Source: Phycomyces nitens
Lineage: Eukaryota; Mucoromycota; Mucoromycetes; Mucorales; Phycomycetaceae
Length of the DNA: 64,000 bases
Assembly: GCA_022702545.1 (NCBI GenBank)
Contig: JAHRBC010000002.1
Location: 7,688,001-7,752,000 of the forward strand
Direction: 5' to 3'
Positions 44,074-54,165 of this stretch are shown here, piece after piece; position 1 is the first letter of the stretch; every line of letters starts with the position of its first letter. The position numbers and the translations under genes were made by a program. The notes under the pieces were generated by a model, which worked only from the letters and a program-made list of their open reading frames with translations, was not told where the DNA came from and did not search any database.

Positions 44074-44097
44074 AATTGTATACTTTTTCCAGTGGGA

Positions 44098-45721
44098 GAT
44101 CAAGAGAGACTGTTGAGAACACCTTCCTTGACATATATGATGGTGCAATGTGGAATGAGTTGCTCGATGATAATGATATGCCATTTGTTGATGATAACTA
44201 TTCTCTCATGTTGACATTGAACGTGGATTGGTTTCAGCCATTCGATGGGCGCACTCATGCCAGTGGTGCGTTGTATCTGTCAATCAACAACTTGCCCAGG
44301 GAAGAAAGGATGAAGCCAGAAAATATCATTCTTGTTGGTGTCATGCCAGGGCCAAAGGAAGCAAAGACTGATCAGATGAACAGCTTTCTTGAGCCTCTTG
44401 TTGACGAGTTGGTTGACTTCTACAGTGGAATGACAATCAAGATGGCCATGTTCCCTGGTGGTGTTCGTGTTCGTGCTGCTCTCATGTGTGTTGCCTGCGA
44501 TATACCAGCTGCAAGAAAAACCGCGGGATTTACAGGGCATGCAAGCACCAACGCCTGTCACAAGTGTGCACGTCAATTTTCGGTGATCGATGGATCAAGC
44601 AAGATTGATTACTCTGGATTTGACGTCGATAATTAGACACCAAGAGAAAAGGCAACCAATGCTGTGCATGCTGAAATGTGGTTCAATGCAGAATTAGACG
44701 TTGAACAAGCAGAGTTGGAGAAGCACAATGGTACCCGGTATTCTGAATTGCATCACCTACACTACTTTGATCCTGTCCAGTGTACAATTGTGGATCCTAT
44801 GCACAACTTGTTTCTTGGCACAGCCAAACAGATGGTCAACATTTGGAGAGACCTCGGTTATTTTCCCAGCACCACTCTTGCCCGCATGCAACATCTGGCA
44901 GATTCCATTCTTGTTCCTCCTGGATATGCTGTATTGTCCAACAAAATTGCTTCTGGGTTCCCATATATGAAGGCAGACAAGTGGCAATCGTGGTGTCTTG
45001 TGTATTTGCTGGTTGTCCTGGAGAATGCTTTGCCAGAAACAGACTACAATAACTGGCTAGTATTCATTGATGCATGTTGCCTATTGACAGGACCATCTGT
45101 CACAACCCAGAGTATAGATGAAGCACACCAGCTCCTTGGTGATTTTGGCGAAAAGTGCGAGATATTGTATGGAACTGTCAGTATCACGCCAAACATGCAT
45201 CTGCATATGCACTTACGTGAGTCCATGCTTGACTTTGGCCCTGTCTATGCATTCTGGTTGTATAGCTTTGAACGATACAATGGCAAGCTCAAGAACATCA
45301 AGACAAATCACCGCAATGGATTCAAGGTCACTTTCATGAAGGTCTTCTTGGAAAAGGGATTCATCAGCAACTTTCTTCAGTTCTATTCTGCCAAACTTTC
45401 ACCACCCATGGTAGAATTTCTCCAAGAAGTTGCTCAAATAACACCGACGCCTGTCAGATCCTTGGTGAACTCTGAGTACGGCCACCCTCCACATCTTCAA
45501 TTCAACCTCAACATGTTCCTCCAAGCTGCCACCAATCCATGGTTTAATGTCACTGGAAGTGAAGCCCTGCCATTGACCTCATTGCCATTGAAATTGTCGC
45601 CTTTATCTATAATGACTGGCAATCATTATAAGTACTTGGTCGAATTTTATAACAAGGCTTACCAAGACACTGGCATTTCCTTCTGTGCCACGGATAGCAT
45701 CCCACTTGGAGGGCATGTCTA
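44098..45721 (+). pseudogene. tnp2 transposase of element E, part 3
   Basis: Resumes after D: FLDIYDGAMWNELL, NVDWFQPFDG, NNLPREERM, LVGVMPGPKEAK, CDIPAARKTAGF, CHKCARQFSVI, a TAG at about 44635 where other copies have Trp, then ELHHLHYFDPVQCTIVDPMHN, KADKWQSWCLVY, NMHLHMHLRES, FGPVYAFWLYSFERYN. Interrupted by X3 at 45722 and continued at 48999. Confidence 0.88.
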
Positions 45722-46129
45722 CACTACGGCGGAAGGACCGGTAGCTGTGCCGAAAACGGTAGCATAACTACCGTTTTTTATGATTTTTGAGCACTTTATC
45801 TCCGCAGATTGTGGTTGAAAGGTAATGTCATTGATCCCGAATCATAAAAGTTGCATGGAATGTCTTTTCATCAGGCAATGAGGTAGTTGTAGTACCATAG
45901 AAAGGGCTCGTAAGTTTTTAGGCAACCTTGTTTATTGAAATGAGCATTTTATTTGGTGTTAAAGATGTTGCGCATTTTTGAGAAAAATAATTTTTTGCCT
46001 GTGTGAACAAAACGGTAGTTATGCTACCGTTTTTTGAAACAATTTTTTTGTTTTTGACATTATTAGCCATTTTATTTTATTTTATTTGGTATTGATATTT
46101 ATAAGGAAAGAAAAAGAAAAAGAAAATTT

Positions 46130-47116
46130 TTATAAAGTGGCAAGATTACCCCTGGTCACATGCAGATTGTCATTAAACACATAATATGATGCAATGATAA
46201 AGAACTGATTACTACTCGGAGGGTACTGGATGAGCCCAACTTGATGCTGAATGTCATCCACATTAACAGCATATTTTGGCTGGGTTGTTTGTCCAGTTGA
46301 GCTGTGTGACCGCCGTATTACGATTGGCACAGATGAGTCATGGGCTGCTGTACCATGCTCTTTCATCACTTCAATGAATGCCAGAAAGTGCGGTGTGCCA
46401 TCAACCTCTTTATGCTCAAAATAAAATTCCACGGTGCCAACAAACCAGCTTTGAATAGTTATATTGCGGCGGCTAGATAAAAATATAAAAAATGCGAGTG
46501 ATCTCTATTTTGTATTTTGACTAATACCAATACTCACTTTCTGTATGGACAGGTGAACATCACATGATGATTGCCACGTCTGGTCTCGTTTTTATTCTTC
46601 GGTACATACATGAAGAATGTACGGTTGAATTTTTCCAAAGACAAGAAGCAACAACAATCGTCGGGTCATCAAGTTCAATACTATCCATACCACTGTTTCG
46701 CACATAGTACTTTGCCAAAGTATTCTTGACAACAGGGCTGCTGACACCTTCCAAGTCATCATCATTCAAGCTGGCATGTCAGTTGAATGGCTCCCATAGC
46801 TGGGCAGCACTTACACCATCTGGAAGATCTAAGAAACTTGCTTTATTATATGTGGACGGCTGACTTGTACTAGGATAATTCTGAGAGCTGTTTGCTGAAC
46901 TGACAAAGCTATGAACAGCAAAGCGCTCAACAAGCAAACTGGCATTTCTACCGCCCTTCAAGTTTGACGTGATAAGCTTGGAGTATACTCTAATTACTTT
47001 TTCCATGGGTAGGTAAGAGATTATTTGACTAATAATAGCAATAGCAGCAAAGACACTTCTTGGTCAATGATGACAAAATCAACGTACCTGTCATCAATGA
47101 TTGTGGCCAGTGAGGC
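46130..47116 (-). pseudogene. tnp2 3' remnant in X3
   Basis: Same content as in X2, including the TGA after WEPFN. One A is missing from the run encoding the segment after YRRIKN (near 46590), giving a frameshift relative to X2 and X4. No promoter or start. Confidence 0.85.
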
Positions 47117-47534
47117 ACGGCTAGGACAATAGCACTCCACATTTACAAGTGCAAAAGAATGTGGTATGCCAAGAATCTTCTTCAAGACACCTTTAAGAGT
47201 GCAAACCAGACTCGTAAGAGAAAAATAGCAGAGAACAGCCAGGCAAGTTTATTAATTAACAAACATTTGAATATACATTATACTTAATACAATATTTTTA
47301 TTATGTTATAGCAGGAAAGAGCAAGCAGTTCTTTTCTTTCAGAAGATGAGGTATTTCAAACAGATGACGAGGCTGAATCCCCAATCATGACAGATGTACT
47401 ATAAGTTAGAGCTTTTTGTTGCTCATCTATTCTCAATTTAATATTAATATAATATTTCTACTGTTTGATATAGGTTTACACCACTAGGAATGAGCAATGA
47501 GCCTTCATCTAAGAGAAACAGACTAAGTCTTTAA
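47117..47534 (+). pseudogene. Accessory-gene 3' remnant in X3
   Basis: Same as in X2: YKCKRMW start of similarity, GC-donor intron, mutated third donor (ct/ataagt), and end SKRNRLSL with the stop at 47532-47534. Confidence 0.75.
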
Positions 47535-48998
47535 TATTCTTTAGGCTGCTCTTATTGGTTCTCTCATATTTTTAGTATATGTTTTAGTGCACTTTTTCTT
47601 TTCCTCTTTTCCTTTAGCTGTTTTATCTTTGCTTTGGTCCTCTCCTTTGAAATAAAATCGAATAACTCTCCATCACGTAAGATTGCCACCTTAATAAATG
47701 CCCGATTGGCATCTTGTATACCACATCTTCAGCTCTGTTGTTTTTAATCTAGGAATGAAACACACATCTCGCCCTTTTTCAAGCACCAAAAAAATGAAAT
47801 TTTTTTATAGCTGTATTACGCCGAGGTTAGTTTATATTTCTTTTCTTTTCTTTGCTCTACTTTTTTGAAGTAAAACTAAATGACCCTCCCTTATGTAAGG
47901 TTGTCAATGACATAAACATCCGATTGGAATCTTGTATACCACATCTTCAGCTCTGCTATCTTTAATCAAGGAATGAAACACTCATCTCATAATTTTTCAG
48001 ACACTAAAAAAAGGTGAAAATTTTTTACAGCTATATTACACTAAAGTTTGTCGTTCCCCACCTCCCCACCTGGGAATCTCTGTAGAATATGCATATTGTT
48101 TTCTTAATGATGTACTCATTCTGCCAATTACCATTATATTCGAATTAGTTTTAAATCTTATGAGCTGACTTTACAGCAATATATTTTCTATGGTAAGAAT
48201 ATTATAATATGTTTACACTCTTTAATTAATCATATTGCGCATTCTCTATTCTTCTTCTACTGCATCTAGTATTTACATCTGTACGTTTCATATAGTGACA
48301 TTAATTCAAGAGATGCTTGGTATACCGATTAACAAGCACAATATATACTGGTATGCTATCCAAAACAATATGCTCGGTTTATTTGATCGCTTCATTCTCT
48401 GACCACGATATCTTTATAGCAATTGATGAAGACCAAAGGCCTTCCAAGTCATGACAGTGATTCACAACAAGATGCTCGGCACGCTGATTAACAAGCACAA
48501 TATATACTGGTATGCTACCCAAAACAATATATTCGGTTTATTTGATTGCTTCATTCTCTGACCACAATATTTTTATAGCAATCGGTGAAGACCAAAGGCC
48601 ATCCAAGTCATAACAACATGTTGTTGACATCGTGTATAGATTGAGTAAAAGGTTTGTACCATATACGTTTTATAATATTAAATAGTATTTGCTTTTGGTG
48701 TTTCTATATTATTATTATATATATTTTAATATTATTTGAAATAAATCGAAATTATAATAAAAAATAAACCATTATTTCAAATAAATGGCAGTAAAAAAAG
48801 AATGGGTGCTAGTATATAAAGTAATATAAAAGAGAGGCTATAGTGTATAAAGAAACGATTTTGGTTGGATAAAAAAAATGGTAGCTGTGCCTATTCCTGC
48901 CTCATAACTACCCTTTTTTTTGCACTAAAAAAACGGTAACAGCTACCGAAATCGCCTTATACAGAGTCTTTACTACCATTTTTTCCGCCGTAGTGCTA

Positions 48999-49310
48999 TA
49001 TTAATGACCGGATTCGCAAGATGAAGAAGATTTCGTTGCTAGGACAAGAGTATTGAAGTGGTGAAAAGAAAAAGCGCAGTTCTTTTGTACAAGTCTTGTT
49101 TCTGGACAATTTGACAAGTGAATTTGTTGCATTTCCCGGCCAGATTGAGTATTTATTTACTCATGTTATCAAGATTGGTGGAATCGAAAGAGTTTCTACT
49201 TTTGCTTTTGTCAAATGGTTTCCGACGTATAATGCTGGCAGATATCAACCGTTGATAAACCAAGGTCTGGAGCTGTGGGAGAAGGGGTTTTTAGAGGAGA
49301 CCGTTGAGTG
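48999..49310 (+). pseudogene. tnp2 transposase of element E, part 4
   Basis: A 312-bp island between X3 and X4: INDRIRKMKKISLLGQEY, an in-frame TGA, then SSFVQVLFLDN, FPGQIEYLFTHV and STFAFVKWFP, matching the C-terminal third of the other tnp2 proteins. The final part (ILPVHRILL in relatives) is missing because E ends at the X4 boundary. Confidence 0.85.
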
Positions 49311-50672
49311 CACTACGGCAGAAAAAACGGTAGCTAACTACCATTTTGGTAGCATTACTACCATTTTTTCCCACCAAAAAAAATGGTAGTAAAGACTCTG
49401 TATAAGGCAATTTCGGTAGCTGTTACCGTTTTTTTAGTGCAAAAAAAAAGGGTAGTTATGAGGCAGGAATAGGCACAGCTACCATTTTTTTTATCCAACC
49501 AAAATCGTTTCTTTATACACTATAGCCTCTCTTTTATATTACTTTATATACTAGCACCCATTCTTTTTTTACTGCCATTTATTTGAAATAATGGTTTATT
49601 TTTTATTATAATTTCGATTTATTTCAAATAATATTAAAATATATATAATAATAATATAAAAACATACCAAAAGCAAATACTATTTAATATTATAAAACGT
49701 ATATGGTACAAACCTTTTACTCAATCTATACACGATGCCAACAACATGTTGTTATGACTTGGAAGGCCTTTGGTTTTTATCAATTGCTATAAAGATATTG
49801 TGGTCAGAGAATGAAGCAATCAAATAAACCGAATATATTGTTTTGGATAGCATACCAGTATATATTGTGCTTGTTAATCGGTATACCAAGCATCTCTTGA
49901 ATTAATGCCACTATATGAAACGTACAGATGTAAATACTAGATGCAGTAGAAGGAGAATAGAGAATGCGCAATATGATTAATTAAAGAGTGTAAACATATT
50001 ATAATATTCTTACCATAGAAAATATATTGCTGTAAAGTCAGCTCATAAGATTTAAAACTAATTCGAATATAATGATAATTGGCAGAATGAGTACATCATT
50101 AAGAAAACAATATGCATATTCTACAGAGATTCCCAGGTGGGGAGGTGGGGAACGACAAACTTTAGTGTAATATAGCTGTAAAAAATATTCACCTTTTTTT
50201 AGTGTCTGAAAAATTATGAGATGAGTGTTTCATTCCTTGATTAAAGATAGCAGAGCTGAAGATGTGGTATACAAGATTCCAATCGGATGTTTATGTCATT
50301 GACAACCTTACATAAGGGAGGGTCATTTAGTTTTACTTCAAAAAAGTAGAGCAAAGAAAAGAAAAGAAATATAAACTAACCTCGGCGTAATACAGCTATA
50401 AAAAAATTTCATTTTTTTTGGTGCTTGAAAAAGGGCGAGATGTGTGTTTCATTCCTAGATTAAAAACAACAGAGCTGAAGATGTGGTATACAAGATGCCA
50501 ATCGGGCATTTATTAAGGTGGCAATCTTACGTGATGGAGAGTTATTCGATTTTATTTCAAAGGAGAGGACCAAAGCAAAGATAAAACAGCTAAAGGAAAA
50601 GAGGAAAAGAAAAAGTGCACTAAAACATATACTAAAAATATGAGAGAACCAATAAGAGCAGCCTAAAGAATA

Positions 50673-51094
50673 TTAAAGACTTAGTCTGTTTCTCTTAGAT
50701 GAAGGCTCATTGCTCATTCCTAGTGGTGTAAACCTATATCAAACAGTAGAAATATTATATTAATATTAAATTGAGAATAGATGAGCAACAAAAAAGCTCT
50801 AACTTATAGTACATCTGTCATGATTGGGGATTCAGCCTCGTCATCTGTTTGAAATACCTCATCTTCTGAAAGAAAAGAACTGCTTGCTCTTTCCTGCTAT
50901 AACATAATAAAAATATTGTATTAAGTATAATGTATATTCAAATGTTTGTTAATTAATAAACTTGCCTGGCTGTTCTCTGCTATTTTTCTCTTACAAGTCT
51001 GGTTTGCACTCTTAAAGGTGTCTTGAAGAAGATTCTTGGCACACCACATTCTTTTGCACTTGTAAATGTGGAGTGCTATTGTCCTAGCCGTGCC
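50673..51094 (-). pseudogene. Accessory-gene 3' remnant in X4
   Basis: Reverse-strand counterpart of the remnants in X2 and X3, with the conserved GC-donor intron and end SKRNRLSL. It meets the tnp2 remnant at the deletion junction near 51094. Confidence 0.75.
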
Positions 51095-52079
51095 TCACTG
51101 GCCACAATCATTGATGACAGGTACGTTGATTTTGTCATCATTGACCAAGAAGTGTCTTTGCTGCTGTTGCTATTATTAGTCAAATAATCTCTTACCTACG
51201 CATGGAAAAAGTAATTAGAGTATACTCCAAGCTTATCACGTCAAACTTGAAGGGCGGTAGAAATGCCAGTTTGCTTGTTGAGCGCTTTGCTGTTCATAGC
51301 TTTGTCAGTTCAGCAAACAGCTCTCAGAATTATCCTAGTACAAGTCAGCCGTCCACATATAATGAAGCAAGTTTCTTAGATCTTCTAGATGGTGTAAGTG
51401 CTGCCCAGCTATGGGAGCCATTCAACTGACATGCCAGCTTGAATGATGATGACTTGGAAGGTGTCAGCAACCCTGTTGTCAAGAATACTTTGGCAAAGTA
51501 CTATGTGCGAAACAGTGGTATGAACAGTATTGAACTTGATGACCCAACGATTGTTGTTGCTTCTTGTCTTTGGAAAAATTCAACCGTACATTCTTCATGT
51601 ATGTACCGAAGAATAAAAAACGAGACCAGACGTGGCAATCATCATGTGATGTTTACCTGTCCGTACAGAAAGTGAGTATTGGTATTATTCAAAATACAAA
51701 ATAGAGATCACTCGCATTTTTTATATTTTTATCTAGCCGTCGCAATATAACTATTCAAAGCTGGTTTGTTGGCACTGTGGAATTTTATTTTGAGCATAAA
51801 GAGGTTGATGGCACACCGCACTTTCTGGCATTCGTTGAAGTGATGAAAGAGCATGGTACAGCAGCCCATGACTCATCTGTGCCAATCGTAATACGGCGGT
51901 CACACAGCTCAACTGGACAAACAACCCAGCCAAAATATGCTGTTAATGTGGATGACATTCAGCATCAAGTTGGGCTCATCCAGTACCCTCTGAGTAGTAA
52001 TCAGTTCTTTATCATTGCACCATATTACGTGTTTAATGACAATCTGCGTGTGACCATGGGGAACCTTGCCACTTTATAA
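51095..52079 (+). pseudogene. tnp2 3' remnant in X4
   Basis: Same two-exon remnant as in X2 and X3: EKVIRVYSKLITSNLKGGRN to GNLATL, with the shared TGA after WEPFN and the intron at about 51674-51736. A few substitutions distinguish it (DLLDG for DLPDG). Confidence 0.85.
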
Positions 52080-52488
52080 AAATTTTCTTTTTCTTTTTCT
52101 TTCCTTATAAATATCAATACCAAATAAAATAAAATAAAATGGCTAATAATGTCAAAAATAAAAATTCAGTTTCAAAAAAACGGTAGCATAACTACCGTTT
52201 TGTTCACACAGGCGAAAAATTATTTTTCTCAAAAATGCGCAACATCTTTAACACCAAATAAAATGCTCATTTCAATAAACAAGGTTGCCTAAAAACTTAC
52301 GAGCCCTTTCTATGGTACTACAACTACCTCATTGCCTGATGAAAAGACATTCCATGCAACTTTTATGATTCGGGATCAATGACATTACCTTTCAACCACA
52401 ATCTGCGGAGATAAAGTGCTCAAAAATCATAAAAAACGGTAGTTATGCTACCGTTTTTGGCACAGCTACCGGTCCTTCCGCCGTAGTG

Positions 52489-53070
52489 GGAGGTGTGGAA
52501 CGCTTCATGTCCACCTTGAGAAACATGATTGTCTGTTTCACCGATCAGAGCACAATCCACTCCACCTGGGACCATCACGTGGGACTCTTTCAACTTGCTT
52601 ATAACTCATCCATCCACCCTGCTACCAGGTTCTCTCCTTTCTTCTTGGTACATGGCCGTGAGCCCAGAATTCTAGCCACAATCTCCCAGCATCCTCAAGA
52701 CATTGCCCCTAGCGACTACGCTTCTGGAGTCAAGACTGCGCTTTCCTCTGCCCTAGACCTGGTGTGGTTGGCCAACATCCAGACGCATGCTGCCAACGCA
52801 TTGGTGCTCAACCAGCTTCATAAGCCACCGACTTTCCAGTTGGACCAAGAGGTTCTTCTATTTACCAAGCCCCTATCAAAACCTCAGAAGGCTGGCAAGC
52901 TCATCCGCGCCTGGAAAGGGCCGTATCGAATCACCTTGGCATCTGGCAATCGGTACTCTCTGCTCCCTCTTCATACAATGTCTCAAAGAATCCTCGTCAA
53001 TGTCCATGCCCACAGGCTCAAGTTATTTCACCCTTCTGTTCCTCTCGCGATTGAGGACAATCATTTCTAA
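52489..53070 (+). pseudogene. Ty3-type retrotransposon integrase, C-terminal fragment
   Basis: About 190 residues from the last part of the integrase catalytic core (GGVERFMSTLRN, LAYNSSIHPATRFSPFFLVHGREPR) through the GPY/F-type region (WKGPYRITLASGNRYSLL) to a stop. The upstream half of the polyprotein (gag, protease, reverse transcriptase, RNase H) is absent because X4 abuts it. The frame has no stop, so the truncation may be recent. Confidence 0.88.
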
Positions 53071-53385
53071 ACCCCCCGGATGTTGTGTGCTGGGCCCAAG
53101 TCCCGTTCCATGTCCGACACCTATCCTCTATACACTCTGTCTCTTCTGCAAGGATTAACCCTTTGCATCTCGGTTCCTTCTGTGTTGTGGTGGTATACGT
53201 AGGCATACGTATACCACCACAACATCTTGTTCTCTTTCTCTTGCCTCTCGAAATAATATAAATACTCACTCAATTGTTATCAATAAAAGAGCATCTTTCA
53301 CAAGCTCAACTCTTCTTCTCCTTCATCTTCAAAGTCCGGTTTCCCAAAACCGGTACTATCACATCTAAAAAGACCGCTAGTTGTG
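53071..53385 (+). repeat. LTR-like sequence with a perfect 19-bp palindrome
   Basis: Downstream of the integrase stop. TGTTGTGGTGGTATACGTA (53183-53201) pairs perfectly with 53206-53224 around a GGCA loop. A TATA-like AATATAAATA (about 53257) and CAATAAAAG (about 53281) follow, and the stretch ends ATCACA (53363), so a 181-bp LTR 53183-53363 (TG...CA) is plausible. No polypurine tract is obvious, so the LTR boundary is uncertain. Confidence 0.5.
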
Positions 53386-53545
53386 ACACTATGACTGAGC
53401 CAAACCGGTCGAAACATTTAAACTGCAAAGTCTATGACTGAGCCAAACCAGTAAACGTATTACTTGCAAAGTCAATGACTGAGCCCAACCGGTGTGGTGC
53501 CTGTGTAAGCGGGGAAGGAGCGTAAGCTCCTGGTCTATATATTTA
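53386..53545 (+). repeat. Helitron 3'-end fragment: three minisatellite units and twin hairpins
   Basis: Three units containing ATGACTGAGCC are followed by CCTGT-GTAA-GCGGG and AGGAGC-GTAA-GCTCCT hairpins and GGTCTATATATTTAAAATT. The same string ends the Helitron at about 60465-60565, so this is the 3' end of a second copy lying just upstream. Confidence 0.7.
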
Positions 53546-53562
53546 AAATTCTATAAAATTAG

Positions 53563-53858
53563 AAGTCATGTGATTTACGTTTTTTTCTTCTCCCCTCTCT
53601 CCTTTCAATTTATTTTTCTTTTTACAAATTCTTTTCTTTTTATACATCCACACACAAAAATACACTTAAACACCTCTCTTAAAATCAGACATCTTTATAA
53701 ATCACATGACTTATAATATAAATTCTTTTCTTTTTATACATCCACACACAAAAAAAATATACTTTAACACCTCTTTTAAAATCAGAACATCTTTATAAAT
53801 CACATGACTTATAAAAACCTTTCTTAAAATCAGACGGTATTAGAAGTCATGTGATTTA
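53563..53858. repeat. Foldback repeats with AAGTCATGTGATTTA arms, copy I plus partial copy
   Basis: AAGTCATGTGATTTA (53563-53577) and its inverse TAAATCACATGACTT (53698-53712) enclose a 150-bp unit; a further inverse copy (53796-53810) closes a repeat of the right half, and a direct copy follows at 53844-53858. The unit recurs at 59255-59405. MITE-like, but no clear target duplication. Confidence 0.75.
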
Positions 53859-54165
53859 TACCCAAGCTCTATTTAAATACATTTTATTTGTTCCTCACTC
53901 TCTCTTTTTCACAATGTTCTTTCTCTTAATACAGTAATATACCTCTTGCCTCTACAAATATAAATTGCTTTAAAAGGCTATCATACCAGATCTTTATAAC
54001 TGCATTAAATAAAAAACCAGCTGCCCTGATATATTTTCTGTTTGGTCTTGAAAAATAAATAATAATAAAGAGAAACTTTGCAATCATCTCTTAAGAATCT
54101 TGCAATCCCCAAGCATCAATCACCAATCCCAATCCCAATCCCCCTTTCCTCAAAACCTAACAAAA

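Larger units (their letters stand above)
30746..44094 (+). mobile_element. Element D: CACTA/EnSpm-type tnp2 transposon (contains C)
   Basis: Left end CACTGCAAAAAATACCC, right end read inward CACTGGAAAAAGTATAC; GGA at 30743-30745 and 44095-44097 is the target duplication. Removing D rejoins E's frame from LQW to the stretch before FLDIYDGAMW. D carries tnp2 (+), a convergent accessory gene (-), and a micro-exon unit (+), about 6.5 kb without C. It is the closest relative of B. Confidence 0.9.
45722..48995 (-). mobile_element. Element X3: internally deleted CACTACGGC-family element
   Basis: Same ends and internal deletion as X2, same orientation, nearly identical sequence. CTA at 45719-45721 and 48996-48998 is the target duplication, and its removal rejoins E's frame from GGHVY to INDRIRKMKK. 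It includes the 160-bp tandem duplication found in X2. Its subterminal array near the right end is shorter than in X2. Confidence 0.92.
25713..49310 (+). mobile_element. Element E: tnp2 transposon carrying X2, D (with C) and X3; right end lost
   Basis: The left end CACTGCAAAAGAAGGG follows ATA and abuts remnant G. The tnp2 gene is scattered over 26317-26958, 30301-30745, 44098-45721 and 48999-49310, separated by insertions whose target duplications are CTG, GGA and CTA. The E sequence stops at 49310 where X4 begins, and the DNA right of X4 is a Ty3 fragment instead, so the rest of E including its accessory gene and right terminus is missing. E differs more from A-D than they do from each other. 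Confidence 0.8.
49311..52488 (+). mobile_element. Element X4: internally deleted CACTACGGC-family element, opposite orientation to X3
   Basis: Starts CACTACGGCAGAAAA and ends CTTCCGCCGTAGTG. It has the same deletion junction as X2 and X3 but lacks the 160-bp tandem duplication, which makes it about 100 bp shorter. The flanks do not match (GTG left, GGA right): the left flank is element E, the right flank a Ty3 integrase. This indicates a later rearrangement through X4, or an assembly join. Confidence 0.9.
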
